Source: Oxyruncus cristatus
Lineage: Eukaryota > Chordata > Aves > Passeriformes > Cotingidae
Reading direction: 5' to 3'
Assembly: GCA_013399855.1 (NCBI GenBank)
Contig: VXAY01001007.1
Location: forward strand, 172,773 to 236,772
Length of the DNA stretch: 64,000 nucleotides
Shown: positions 12,344-25,500 of the stretch, piece after piece
How positions within the stretch are numbered: position 1 is the stretch's first letter
Layout of the letters: each line of letters begins with the position of its first letter
Position numbers and translations under genes: made by a program
Notes under the pieces: model-generated
What the model saw: the letters and a program-made list of their open reading frames with translations, nothing else
What the model was told of the DNA's origin: nothing
Database searches by the model: none

Positions 12344-13200
12344 AAATCATAATTCCCCCTCCCCCATAAGAGCATATATTGTAGTGTCTGTTGATTTTAT
12401 CCATAGAGTTCTCCCATTGGTCTGAATAAGATAGTCCATCACTTACGCATGGTAGTAGTAATTCATGAGATGTATTAGATAAACAACAAACCAACATAGA
12501 TAGTTTGGGGTTTTTTTCAATAAGACTTGAAATTAAGCAGAGAATGAAAACCATCAAATTACTGATCTTACCTGCAGCAGGTTTTCATGCATGAGACATG
12601 CATAGTTTGGATGGATCTGTTCCCCTGTCTTAGGAAAATTTTGCTTTTGAAATGTGCTCTCCAGTTAAATGGAGCTAAGATTTCAGAGGTTTACATATAG
12701 AATTGTATCTATGCATTTATCAATAACTTAATTTTCAACACAAATTTATTTTTTTAAGTTTCTTGGTTTTTACCTTTCTTCACATTATATTCTCAGAACA
12801 TTGTTGCACATGCTTCTGAGAAACATAAAGCCACTATTAAAGGCCTCGGTATACTGGAGATATTCCTCACTGACCCTCAAAAAGTAATAATTTAATTTTA
12901 ATATACTTTTTGATCAGAGTAGCAGCAGAATAGGTGAAACTCCTCCTTATGAATGAGCTGAAAACAGGTAGTGTCTTCTTCTTACAGACATAGCTCAAAT
13001 TCTTAACTGACACAAATATCTAGACAGTGTTTCAGAGAAGTTCAACGACCTAAGTTCTCAACATGACACACTCTCTGTATAAAAAAAAAGTTAATTTTTA
13101 AGATTTCAGTGAGATGAAAAACCCTAATCCAAAAGTAAAATTAAATTTGATATTCAAGTGTCAAATGGAACCACTCTAATTCAGTGAATGCTTGTTGAAA

Positions 13201-13239
13201 ATATCCATTTTTATGGATATTCATATATTCATGAATATC
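13201..13239. repeat. Two overlapping inverted repeats
   Basis: ATATCCAT (13201-13208) pairs with ATGGATAT (13213-13220). GATATTCAT (13216-13224) pairs with ATGAATATC (13231-13239). The two hairpins share bases and are mutually exclusive. AT-rich DNA produces short palindromes by chance, so function is unproven. Confidence 0.8.
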
Positions 13240-13533
13240 ACGGACTTTTCTTTCACCTTGCTGATGAGTGGCTCAGTATATGCAAATTCTTTCATTATGT
13301 TCTATTGCTTTAGAAAATTTTCAGGAAGTAACAGTTTTGTAAGCACTTATACATGCTCATAATTTCTTACAAGAGGGTGAAAGCTCAGAGAAAATGACGT
13401 AACTCATCTTCCCTTATACTCACAAATCAAAAAACTCATCCCTGTAGAGTATGAGCTGAAAAAAAAGCCCCATTTCCCTCAGCCACTCTTAATGTGGCTG
13501 CCTGGGTACTCCAAAGAATGAAGACCACAGATG

Positions 13534-13550
13534 AAAAAAAAAAAAAAAAA
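13534..13550 (+). repeat. A17 homopolymer
   Basis: Run of 17 A. No processed-pseudogene body was recognised upstream, so there is no evidence that this is a retroposed poly(A) tail. Confidence 0.9.
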
Positions 13551-14349
13551 CCACTGCAGGAACAGCAGGGGAAAATGGAGCATTAATTTAATTCTGGGTT
13601 TGTTTATTTCAGTGTTTATTGTCAGTGTGAGGTGGAACCAGAAGATTGTCTTAAGAGATCTGCCTGTATTTTGACTGTATCGGAAAGAGTAACTATATAA
13701 TACAGCTAAAAATGCGGGGTTTTAAGTATATTTTTGAGGGAATTGAGATGCTACCTGTTGTTATGAGAGGACATCTGCAAAGAGGTAGTACTTGGCTTGT
13801 ATTGACCATCAGGAAAAGTGGAGTCATAGTAACATCAGGTAGACAGTGGTTCATTTCCCCTTGAGTCCCGTACCCCAGGTGAATGTCACCGATGGTGCTC
13901 TATGGTTTCAAAGAAGTCTTGTTCTTCTGTCCTTAGAGTACTACATTAGAATCAGGGAACTTAATTTTAACCTGGTAGTAGAGACAGAAAATCATGCTGA
14001 AACCAGGAGTAAGGGATCTTTGTTATGCTGCCATACTCGTAAGAACACCACGTGCTATAGAGCACAGACCACCACGCAGTCCTCAGTGGTCCCTCTGGCT
14101 ACCCTTGGCAACCTAAATGACATCTGTCACTCTCAGGAGCAGTGACTCCCCTGACACTACATGAAGAGACAAGTTTAGTCCTGGCAGTGAGAACTGGCAC
14201 ATCAAAAAGTCCAGCAGTGTTTCCAGGGGCATACTTGATTTCTGTGGCCATACTCAGTCCAGACCTGACCCAGCCTGACTCTGAAGCACAAGAAGATTTG
14301 AACAGGTTACAACAGTACTCAGCTGCTCTCCCTAAGAGGGTTTGTCAGG

Positions 14350-14424
14350 GAAGGCAGGCAGGCAGGCATGAAGGCAGGAAGAAAGGCAGGAAGGCAGGAA
14401 GAAAGGCAGGCAGGAAGGAAGGAC
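14350..14424 (+). repeat. Compound GGCA/GGAA microsatellite
   Basis: About 75 bp of purine-rich tetranucleotide units (AGGC, GGCA, GGAA, GAAA) in irregular alternation. It encodes the Gly-Arg-Lys repeat seen in a chance open frame across 14142-14456, which is not a gene. The tract is polymorphism-prone. Confidence 0.93.
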
Positions 14425-15898
14425 GGAGCTCTGCTAAGACAAACAGAAGAATTTAGAGTTCCTGCAAGCAGGGAGTGAAGACAATTGTATTAAACCAGAC
14501 AGACTGGCTTGTAACATAGCTGCAGCTTGCCCACAGGGTCTCACTACCCTCTTTGAAATGCTTACCCCATGTCTGTGTGCACAGTAATGTCTTGATGTAA
14601 AACCACTTTACCGCAGAAGAGCAAGATGTTACTGCGTTCCTAAATATTCCTGCATTAAGCATATTTCAGTATTAATCATCCATGTGAGTTTGTACAGGAC
14701 CATCAGAAAGCTTTGACACTTCCAAGAGAGAGTTAGAAAGCTAAATTTAGAAACCAGTAAGATTTCTCTTTATACACAAAAATTGCATTAAATATGGGAC
14801 TTCTTTTGTCTTCACATATCTTCGTGCACAACTCATTTCCCCATATCTTTTAAAAAAACAGTCTTGCATTCCTCTAATGGATCAGCCTATCTCCAAGGTA
14901 TTTAAGAAAATGAGAGAACATCACTCTACTGCACAACACGTTTTGCTGCTTGGCCTTCCAGATTAAGATCTACAGACAAGTCCTTATCTGCTTTGTAGCA
15001 GCAGTCAGAAAGCTGATTTTCTTCATGAAAGTATGTATCGGAGCAACTAGTCATTTTTGCAATTTTCTTCCTAAAGTGAACTATCAAAAGCAGTAAAAAA
15101 AGAAAAAGGTTTTTAAGTATTAGGTATCATCCACAATTAACTTGTAGGTATTTTGAATAATTCCGGTGCTACAGATACATCTCTTTTTGAAATATTATAC
15201 ACAGGGTCATATTTTCCTTGTCTTTCAACTTTATTACTTCCTAATTGCTGCAAATTTCACATAACACCTACTTCCTATGCTCCCTGAACATTGTTTTTTC
15301 TTTCACCTTTTTCATCTCACACTCCTCAAGAGTTTTTTGACAGGAGGCTCTACAGGATGCTTTTCATTCATCTTTCTGGATGTGTTTTTGGCTCCTTTTA
15401 CTAAGCCTGCCATACTATATCAGGTCTCATGAGGCCATTCATTCTCACCCTCTTCAAAGACACCACAAATTAAACAACAGCTTTCTGTATACTAATACTT
15501 TTAAGTTACTTCTATTCACACTTGCTAGCATATTCTGCTTTGCAAAAGATTTCAGGACAGATCTCAATGGTTGACCTGCCTGAACAGATTACCTGTTTCT
15601 TTCCTACAACTCTCCTCACAGCAAGATACCACTATTAAAAAACACAACCCCATAAGAAATTTCTCTCAAAAAACAAGCCACTGCTCTTTCACCTGGCTTT
15701 GCCGTAAAACAGATACTTAGGAAGACAAGACAAGAAATGTTTTCTGAGAGCACCAAAACTAACTGATTTCATTTTGATGAAATCAGAACATTCTGAAAAT
15801 AGACTCATTTTGTTTTCACAACAGACCAGAGACAAGCAGAAAAATGTTTACTGTACTAAAATAATCAACTATGTATTTGTGGCTTTCATATGAACGTA

Positions 15899-16089
15899 TT
15901 AGTGGATTTCATATGGACAGACAGAAAAAGGTATAAATGCAAGAACCTGGACAAAAAAGAAACACAATTGTAGTTTTCCCAATTGTAGTTTTCCCTTATA
16001 TGTGTAAATCATTTCTGCAAACAGAACTCCTGACTTGTCCACTTTCCATTTACAGGTATCAAGTGAAATCCATGTAATGACTGGTCTTC
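15899..16089 (-). other. Weak exon candidate, unidentified
   Basis: On the minus strand a pyrimidine-rich tract ends in CCTTAG (AG at 16091-16090), resembling a splice acceptor. The frame then stays open to 15899. The first 38 or so residues (PVITWISLDTCKWKVDKSG and onward) look more protein-like than nearby frames. A perfect 15-bp tandem duplication (15966-15995) falls within it, adding five repeated residues. No good donor site and no family match were seen. Chance is the more likely explanation. Confidence 0.12.
15966..15995. repeat. Perfect tandem duplication, 15 bp x 2
   Basis: AATTGTAGTTTTCCC occurs at 15966-15980 and again at 15981-15995 with no gap. This is a recent-looking local duplication. 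Confidence 0.95.
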
Positions 16090-19000
16090 CTAAGGTTAAA
16101 TTAAAAAGGAAAAGCAGCAATGAAAACATTTTTTAATTACTGAACTTACTAAAAAAAAAGCATAATATATAATACAAATGTGCAACACACCACATATAGA
16201 CTGTGAAGAGCCCTAGGCAGCAAATAGGCTGCATTCATGCTGTGGAAAATGCAGAAAGCAACTATAAGGTGTTGAGCATGCCTCTTCGAGAACTGGATTG
16301 CAACAGTATCTCTGTTAAAATTCCCACACCTTTGCACTGGACAGTCTTATTTCCATGAGGGAAATAATGTTGAACAAGCATCAAAGAGTTTTAAAAGATT
16401 TATAGGTCAGGGTTAGAGTGCAACAGGCGCTGTTTCAGATATTCCAGATGTTGTGGCTGATGTAACTAAATGTTTCTAAGAGAAACTGCCATGAGACACA
16501 CCACCAATGGAAGGGTACAAGCAGTCCAATGACACTTTATGCTTCTTTCTATTGACCTTCAGGTCAGATGCAAAGCACAGACTACCAGCTCCTCTTTCAT
16601 CAAGGTTCATCTTTACCTCCTGCAGTAGTTCTGTTTGCAGGCTTGTACGAAACAAATATGTTAGGATGTGCATGGACATAAAAACAGTATGAAAAATGAA
16701 ACACTGAGTGACCTTTAGTTTAATTGGGATAACTGTATTATTCTTTACTTTTGTTATAGGTGGCAGCAGAGTTGTTCATAGAACATAATTTGGGTATGGC
16801 GAAAGGTGTTTCATAGGATCCTAGACAGACTTTATCCTTGGATTTCCTGAAATAATGATTAGGCAAATAAAGTTCTTGACCTTCCTCTTAGTTACTGTAA
16901 ACTAAATCTTCAGCCACAGTCAAAAACAGAGAACAAGAATGAATATCAGCACTTTCAGCGTCTTAAGCCCATGCCACATCAGTGGACATACTAAATTAGA
17001 ATTCAAATTTGAGGCCAGGAGTACACAATGTACTATTTTGTGGAGCCCAGGAGAATTCGAAGAAATAATACAAAAGAAAACATCAGCCATTGGTTAGTAA
17101 GGGGTGCTTGGCTTTCCAGTGAAAGAAAAGTTAATTGGCAGGATTAAAAGATCACATCTAGGCAATACCTGCCTCCAAGCCAGGGCAGCTATAAAAGGTT
17201 TATACTTCAGGAAAGAAAACCAGAGTGACAGCCCTTGCACTGAATATATCACCAGTTTAAGAAAGTGTTCTCATGGACAGTTAAGCTCATGTTCACTGAG
17301 CAATAAGTAACCAGAGAAAAGCCCTGACCTGAAACCACCTGTAATAATGGTGAACAGCATATGTGACTGAGCATCAAAGAGGTGCTGCCAAATGATCCAG
17401 TGCCAGCATGAGTAGTGCACTATACCAGAAGAAAGTGACCTAATTTTTTTTTTAAAAAAATCCTCTATTAAGTGATTAAAAATTAGAAAATCACTCCATT
17501 ATAAGACTTTGAACAAAATAATAGTTGATGGTTTTCAGATGCTGTCTTTGGACTCACAGCAATTAATTACTGTTCTCAGTATTGCAAAGTTCCTTGACTG
17601 TAATAGAAGTTAATATTCACACACTGCCAACCCATCTAATAAAATATGAAAGAAAAGGCGGTGTTCTGTGAAGTGATTTTATGCAGGGCAGTTAAAAGGA
17701 ATGATGCAAAATGTCACCGCTGGTAACACCAGTAGATGCCAGGATTCATCTTTCATAGCTTAAGATGTCAAGAAATTAGGTCCCTTAATCCAAACTTCAG
17801 CCTGTGTTATAATCAGTGGGGTAAAATACAAAGCCTATCCAAATAAAATTCATCTAAACTGCCTTACATATCTGCCTTAGGCATTGTCACGAATGAATGT
17901 TTTAGGCCGCTCAAAGAATGAGATCCTTTCATCCTGCAGCTACACGGAAGAAAATTCTGGACTGTTTTACTATAATTAATGTGTCAGTGATTAATTACTA
18001 ATTTCAGTTTTTCTGATAATCTGCTGTAATTTCTTGCTTTTTTTTAATAAATGTTTACTTGACATTTATGGGTTTAAAAGCTCATGATAAAGGAAGAATA
18101 AGGGAAAGCTTGTCTACAAGACCTGTCAGAGTGCCTCCCCCTCTCTTACCAATCTTACTGTGAAAGTAACACAAAACAAATACTAGTAATTTTGAAAAAT
18201 TAAAGTAATACCACAGTGGCCACTAGACAACTCATAAAAAGTATGAGTATTTTAGAAGAGAGAAATTGGAAATATGCTTGACTGTGTTGTACAATATTTA
18301 TTAATATTAAATTAGACTGACAATTAAATGAGAGAAGAAATAAAATGTTTCCTCAAAATTAGCTTGTTAGTCTTCCTGCCTCAGTTTCTGTAGTCCCATG
18401 ATTTTTTTATTAAATTCTGGTAAATTTAAGAATTTATGTCATATGATAAGTATAAAGAGTACTACAAATTCTATAGCAAAATGTTTTCCCACCAAGAGTG
18501 AAAGAAAAATACATTTCTACTGGCAAGTGATTTATGAATAGTTCAGACCTTGGGTTAGGCAAGAATATATGATAAACTCCTGCCTTCTTATATTCCAGTA
18601 GTCAAAAGTAGTGTTTACTTTCCCTGTGATTTAAAAAAAATTACTAAAGGGTTTGAAAGTTCCTAGCGCTTTTTCAGTCTAACTGTGTGCGATAGTCAGT
18701 GCATCATTTCAATACCCAAATATAAACCTACTTATACACAACATAGCAATTCTATGCTTAAGGAAGCTGGAAGCCTCAAAGTTTGTTGGAATCCTCTACA
18801 CTGATGTGCATTAGAGGTGGAATACCAGTTATGAAATCTTTTACATTATGGTCTGGCTTTCAGATATATTACTACTTTTGTATATTATGCCCTGTGAAAT
18901 TAAAACACTTCACACCATTCCTACATGATTTTTTTTTTCATTTCTGCTACTCTTATTACCTGAGGTGGAGACGTATACATGTGAAAGTCCATCTTAGTCC

Positions 19001-19230
19001 TGTCACCAGCAGTTGTCACACTTTATTCCTCTTCCATACAAATAAGTGCACACACATACCTTTGTGGGCTTAATCACTGACATCTAATGCACAGGCATGT
19101 ACCAACACACATTCTCTTTGCAAAACTTCATTTGCACAGAAGACAGGACTTGAGGCAACCCACACACTGATGACATTTCTTCTACAGAAGAGTTATGTTT
19201 GCATATCTGGGAGATGAGCTTATGAGCATG

Positions 19231-19250
19231 GTTGAATACAGTTGAATACA
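19231..19250. repeat. Perfect tandem duplication, 10 bp x 2
   Basis: GTTGAATACA repeated head-to-tail at 19231-19240 and 19241-19250. Confidence 0.93.
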
Positions 19251-22200
19251 GTTTCTCAGGTTCCCTTGTTGGTCAAAACCAGGGGCCAATGTTGTAAAGA
19301 CCCCAATGTGGTAGATGAAAAATTATTTTTTTTTATTCATGACTCTGCTAGTCTTCATCATTTCAGACTGTAAACTAAGTCTTTTCAAAACATTCATTTA
19401 CAGCAAGTCATTAGGCATGTAATAAACATCACTTAGGCATGTATTAGTGATCACAGCCTACAATCTAATTTATTCCCCAAAGCCACCTTTTGGAAAACAG
19501 ATATTAATGAGGTGAAGAGAGAGAAATAAAAGTTGAAGGAGATGAGGTGGTAGAGCAAAAAATTAATATATTGGACTTTGTAAAAATTTTACACTGCCTT
19601 CTTTATTCATACCATAATCTTACATTTAAGTCTATTTAGTGCTGTCTTATAATTGATATTTTCCATTTATAAAACTCAGACTACTGCATACACATACCAC
19701 ATCCCCACATTCTTTATTTATGTTCACAAACCAAAAACTTCTGATTGTTGCATTTTCACCTCTGTAATAAAGATATTCTCTCCTGAGCAGCAAGAGGTGT
19801 TTCCTGTGTTAATTACATGCTCACAGTTTTCAGTCTCTTGTTTGCAGAGCTTCCTTCCCATTGAAACTGTTGTATTTGTGCAAAAAGAAATTTTTATTTC
19901 TTTGAATTGCAGCATGAATGTGCAAATGAATTGAGTTTTTATTCACTGCTGTTTTATTCACATGACCTTTTTGGGGATGAAGACATACCAGAGTGCAAGA
20001 AACCATTTCTATTTCTGTTTCTGTGTACATGCCACCTAGGAAACGTGAACAATTAACAACCTGCAGGATTCTGCAAAGCTACCTGCTTCATTCCTAGCTT
20101 ACTTCAGCTAGGACTGCAATTGGAAGAACGTGGTCCAAACAATTTTCCCCTATCATCTGCTGCATGGATGTGCCAGCTGATGGCACATCTATTTGGTAAT
20201 TTAAATCCAGTGTAAAGACATATGTACAGCCACTTCTGCTGTTTCCCATCTCCCACACACACCTGGGGAGCACACAAGGGAGAATGTGAAGTTATACATT
20301 TCATATATACATTTTACTTATTGTAAATCCATCCAGAGATAAACAAAAACCTTGGGGCTTTTACAGAAATCAGCCAAGAATTTCTGGGTTTTCCTCACTT
20401 CTATGTGAGTCAGCACATGTAGCAAAACACAATCATTATAATAAAAAGAACTTTTTGCATTCTTTCTTCCTAAAAGATGTAATTTTCAGGGACTATGGGG
20501 ACAGAAGTCAGGTCTTTAGTTTGTGCTGGTTTCTGGTGGAGGGATGTTCTGCTAGATGTGCTCAAATGATACTGAGTTGTGTCTCAGGGTTATTTGAAAG
20601 TTGAATACTTTCCTGAGGAATTGTTTCTGCAGTGATTGCCAATTTTCTGCTTGAGAGGTTTATGATCAAATAGTTTCTGGCAGGAGCTTTTTGTTGGGTT
20701 TTTTCAACTGCTGGTTTTCTGAGGACACTTGCTAGCGAATGTTCAAATTTCTTCTGCTGTTTCTATTAACATTTACAGAACAAATTTCAGCACCTGCTAG
20801 AAGAAGTGAAGCACTGACAACACATAGATGGAGAGTATATGGGATCAGCTGTGGCCAGAAATAATAAATAGAGTTCTTTAACTACACAGCAGAAAACAAC
20901 AGTACAAGTCCAGTGACAGATGCTAAATAATTTAACATTAAAAAGAAAAGGTTTATTTTAAACTAACTTCAGAAGGGACTCAACTGGCTAGTAGGACACA
21001 TCTGCCCCAAATATCCTCCCAGGGTGACTTCATTTCCAATACAATTTTCAAAAAGTACACGCTGAGGTCACTTTTAGATATTGAAGCATAGCTGTTATAA
21101 AACCAAATCTAAATTATAATATTTATGCTGAGATGCACTTGTGAAATCAGTGGCAACAGAAAATCCACATCTAACTTGGCACACAGCAGGAATAAAAAAA
21201 ATTGCACAAGCTGGGGGAGTCAACATGACAGTGAGACACACTCAATAACCTGGCACTTACACAGGGCAAAATTATAATAATAATAATTATTTGAGTCTTC
21301 TGCTGCATACAGTAGAAGGTTGAGTAAATGAATCACACTTAAGTTAATACTGGACGTAAAAATAAGCCATTAAGAGGCCATTCCTATATCATTTGCTTTT
21401 ACAAGGAAAGCTGTTTGAAAACACACACGCACTTAGAAAATTAAGGCTCACTGTGGAAACCTGAGATAAGCTGAAAAAAAATAGTAGTTATCATTATTCT
21501 CTTGAGCAACTGGTGTGGTCATTATAGTAGCAAGCAAGGAACTTCATTCATTGTGGATTCTTCTTTTTGTCACTTGTTTTAAATTGGTTTTGGTGTTCTT
21601 CCTAATTGAATGTAATGCTCGTGAGAGGTGGGCTGACAGGGTTGGAAAATTAAGTCCAATATGCTCATTCCTAAAATCAGCAGAGCAAAGGCAGAAACTG
21701 TGCAGCCTTGTTCAGCTAAATATGCCCTCTGTGTTGTGAGCTGACGAAGAAACCATTAATGTAAATCCTAGAATGCTCATGATCCCTCTGATGCAAATAG
21801 CTTGTTCCAGCAACTACATTAAAACCATGTATTTACTGGGTAAATATAGGTCTCATTCACTTTCAGAATCAATTATATCTAACCTAGAGATCTATCTGTA
21901 AATCATTGGCTATTATTACAATTGTCAGCCTTATCTCTATTATTATTATCATTCCCTTCAGAGCCAACACACTACTTTGTGATAAGCTACATACTGCATG
22001 TATTTAGAGAGAGAACATATGGGTTATAGCAAAAGACAGACCCCGCTCTGGGATGGACTAAGGCCACAGCGCAGGAATCCTCTATGCAGAAAACCCATTA
22101 TGCGCCGGGGAATGTCCTTCCTCAAACAGTTATGAATTCCTTTCGTGAGCAAGATAGGCGACAGATGAAGCAGACTCATTTTACAGAAGACTAAAAGCAT

Positions 22201-22419
22201 AAACAAATAAAGCGGCTTGCCAGCACCTGCCTAAAGCTTAGAATTAAGGACACCCTTTCTCGTTATTTGTTCAGAAATAATAGTGATAATTACTACAATA
22301 ATCCTAAAGTGAAGGATCATCCACCTTAATGCACCTAAAACTTTTCCAGTATTTGGTATGCACTGCTTCTAACTCTCCATTCCAAATGTTTGCCTTAACC
22401 AAACAAATCAAAGACCATT

Positions 22420-22545
22420 ACAGAATCACAGAAGGTCAGATCACAGAATCACAGAGAATCACAGAATCAAATAGGTTGGAAAAGGCCCGTGAGATCGTCA
22501 AGTCCAGGCCATGACCTAGCAGTACCATGTCAGCTAATTAATGGA
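22420..22545 (-). mobile_element. CR1 LINE 3' tail, minus orientation
   Basis: Read on the minus strand it is a CR1 3' end: GGTCATGGCCTGGACTTGAC, then GATCTCACGGGCCTTTTCC, then AACCTATTTGATTCTGTG and further octamer copies (ATTCTGTG/ATTCTCTG) toward 22420. The octamer is the ATTCTGTG variant rather than ATTCTATG, marking a third CR1 subfamily type in the window. It is 5'-truncated with no coding sequence left. The inner boundary near 22545 is approximate. Confidence 0.85.
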
Positions 22546-25500
22546 TTAACTATTCATTAACCAATTAATGAGTTTACCTAATAGGACATTTGTATTGTAT
22601 CTTTTTCAAGCACTGTTTTTTTCAATCTAAACCAGAGGGAGGATGACTTAAAAATGTTAAGAGATAATTAGTGACAGGGCAAAGATGGTAGGAGGACACT
22701 GAGCTTTTCCAGCAGGAGAGCAAACACTGCCTTCCAAATAAAGGCTGAGGCTGTATTTCAATTAATTCTTCTCAGCAGTGAAAAATCTGTTCAAAATAAG
22801 CCAAACAAGAAAGCATAAGATCCCAGATAAATATACTTACTATTTTCTGCAACCTGCCCAACAAAGCTAATTGTTGCATTATTAGGAGAATGCAAATCAA
22901 AAGCAACCCCCAGAGCAATTTATGTTGAGTCAGCAAGAGGGACTGCAGGCTGGTCTCCGGATATTAACACCTTGTCAGGTGGGAATAATGATGAGAGAAA
23001 CTCAGGTTTGCAGTTTGGTGGTTAAGACAGTATATCAAGACACCCTATATTTTCTTCACTGATTCTCTTTTATATTTCTACGTCTTTAATAAATGAGCAA
23101 GTCAAAGATCAGCCCCTGCTAATTGGAATATAGACACCTGCAGGTCTGACTGCTGCAGAGAGTCACTAATTTTAAATTACTACTTTGGAACTTGATGTTG
23201 GGAGTCATGGTTACAGCACCATGTATGAATCATTGAGCTTCAGAGGAGAGCACCTGTGAAGTCTGTTGTAACTCACACACCAGAGGGAAAAAAGAGGATA
23301 CACTGTACTGCAGATTTGCTCATAATTAAATTGGTATTATGCCATGAGTCATGTGAACGAGAAAAATAAGCTTCTTAATGGAAATGATCATCTAATAAAA
23401 CAAATCAAATATTCATTCAGTCCTTCTGTAATCATGGAGATGGGTGCCTTAAAACCAGCTATTGCCACTAATGAGAGTTTCTGCTGAATCAGATGAACTT
23501 ATTCAAAGTATTAGTTACAATGTTAGTCCTCTGGCATGGTGTGAAAAAGTATTTTAGTTTTGTGTATAATAAAAGTATTCACAGCTCTAATCTTAAGGAC
23601 TGGGACAGGGTCTGTAGCAAATGACAGGACTCAGCCCATAGTGTCTGTGTCAGGACATTAGATTTTAGAAGATTGATAATTTTGGTTTTTATTTTTGTGT
23701 CTCTCTTTTATTCTGTAAGCCTTTCTTTTTTTCTAAGTTACTGAATCAACAGATTTTTCAATACAAACTTGATCCTTCGTGCTGCGTCTCCCATTGAAAA
23801 TGTATATTTTCAAGATGGCCATGTAGTTAACCTTAACAATACCTAGGAAGAGATGCCAAAAAGAGTGCTTCATATGCTTCATATGCATTATATACAGAAG
23901 TCTTTGCTGATGTCTGTCTATCCTACCACAATGTGCCGGGAATACAATTTTGCCTTCTGCAAATATGAAACACCACCCTGTTACATGCCATGAAAAGACA
24001 GGGAATTAATTTATTTAAATATGACTTTTATTGTACCTTTTTCTTGGTCTTTCTAAAGGGTCTTAAAAGACTGTAACATGTGCTGCATATTTATTGCTAG
24101 CCAATGAACCCAAAATCATAGAATCAATCATGAACTGATACAAGTTTGCTGTACTCCCATATATCCTATACCTCACATCTTCCTGTCTACACCATAGAAT
24201 TTAAATTCAAGAATATGTTTACAGAGTTTTTACTCAGATGCTTATAAAATAGCTATATCATCTTTCTGTGTTGTTTTTTTTTTTTCCCCAGGGAAAAAGC
24301 AGACTTGAGATCTGTGATATCTGCTGGCTATACCCATTGCAACCACACACCTTGTAAATACATGCCTAGCCTATACCACAGCTCCATCAATCTTAGCCAT
24401 TTTCTCAAGGTACTTTGTGCAGAGAAAAGTTTTTGTGAATTTGTGATTTTCAGTTCTTGAAAAAGAAATGTGTTGTGATACAATGCTGTTGGCTTTTGAC
24501 AACCAATGTGAACTCTCCACCTAAGTGCTTCGGTCACCCTCGTAACACAGCACAATAGTTCTAGTTGGGTCACGTGTGTCCTGCCTGTGCTAGCTGACAT
24601 GCAGATACTGCCATCAGTCTCTGGCTGTTTTAACACTAGAACAGACAGCAGTGGCTGTATAACCCCCCACTAGCTCCTTGCTCCAGCTGTAACCTCACAG
24701 TAGTGTTCTGTCACCTGTGCTAAACGCTTGATGGGATGGGACACCACATCTACCATGTCAGGCCTGATTAAAGTGAGGTAGACCTCTTCAGGGAGCACAC
24801 TCTTCAGAGAGCAAGGTCTTTTTCAAATTCCCAAACATCCAAGAAATGCTTAACTCTGCCACAGGAAACAGAGTTAAAGCCCAGCCCTGACTGGAGACAC
24901 TTCTGCAGGAAATGATATTACCCAATTTCCTAGTTACTTCCTGGTATTCTTCCCAATGGCCCTCAGCACCTCAATTTTACCAGAGGGGACCACTGAAGGG
25001 ACAATCACCCCTTGCTCCAGGCCATTCTGGCACTGTGCAAAGGGGGCCAGTGACAGCTGCTGGAAGTTCATCACAAATCCTTAGTTATGAGGATTTACCC
25101 AGGGTTTTAAGGTTGTCTCTCAAGTCTATTCTATATGGATACCAAAAACTAAATATGCTCTTCCACAAGTTTAACCAGCAAACAAGCACATGTACTTTAC
25201 ACAAAGTGCTGCTCATATAGAGTCTCTTTAATAACATTTTTTCCTCAAGTCACCTGCTACCCCCCAAAATATGCAGTTTAAAACTGAAATGCTGCTACAA
25301 CCACTAGACTATTACTACTACTAAAATATTAATAGAATATTTCTTGCCAACTCTACCTCTTTAAGATAAGAACTGGGAGTGATTTTGCAGAGATGAAAAC
25401 AGTCTCACTGGCTTGACATTTAGTACTATAAAGAGGTAATAACAAGACACAAAGAGCGTTCAATGTTTAAAGAAGAAAAATCATATGTAGCCATTATTTA

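Larger units (their letters stand above)
12344..14349. other. Unique AT-rich sequence with a palindrome cluster
   Basis: No gene was recognised. It contains overlapping inverted repeats at 13201-13239 and an A17 run at 13534-13550. The open frame 13846-14145 (plus) has no recognised domain and runs toward the microsatellite. Confidence 0.45.
14425..22419. other. Unique AT-rich sequence, about 8 kb
   Basis: No gene or interspersed repeat was recognised. Short tandem duplications at 15966-15995 and 19231-19250 and a weak exon candidate at 15899-16089 are listed separately. The stretch 22030-22260 is richer in CpG than its surroundings (for example CCCCGCTC, TGCGCCGGGG, AGGCGAC, AAGCGGC) but matches nothing I know. 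It could be an old transposon or a conserved element. Confidence 0.4.

Noticed and set aside
13500..13550. A17 run as the tail of a processed pseudogene
   Set aside because: The upstream sequence shows no recognisable gene copy and no flanking duplication.
14142..14456. Frame encoding Gly-Arg-Lys repeats, like a nucleic-acid-binding tail
   Set aside because: The repeat is the GGCA/GGAA microsatellite.
24116..24140. Possible CR1 octamer remnant (ATCATAGAATCAATCATG)
   Set aside because: Too short and without the adjoining CR1 3' UTR sequence.
24440..25080. C+G-richer block suspected to be an old LTR
   Set aside because: No TG...CA ends with flanking duplication and no family recognised; left within the unique interval.
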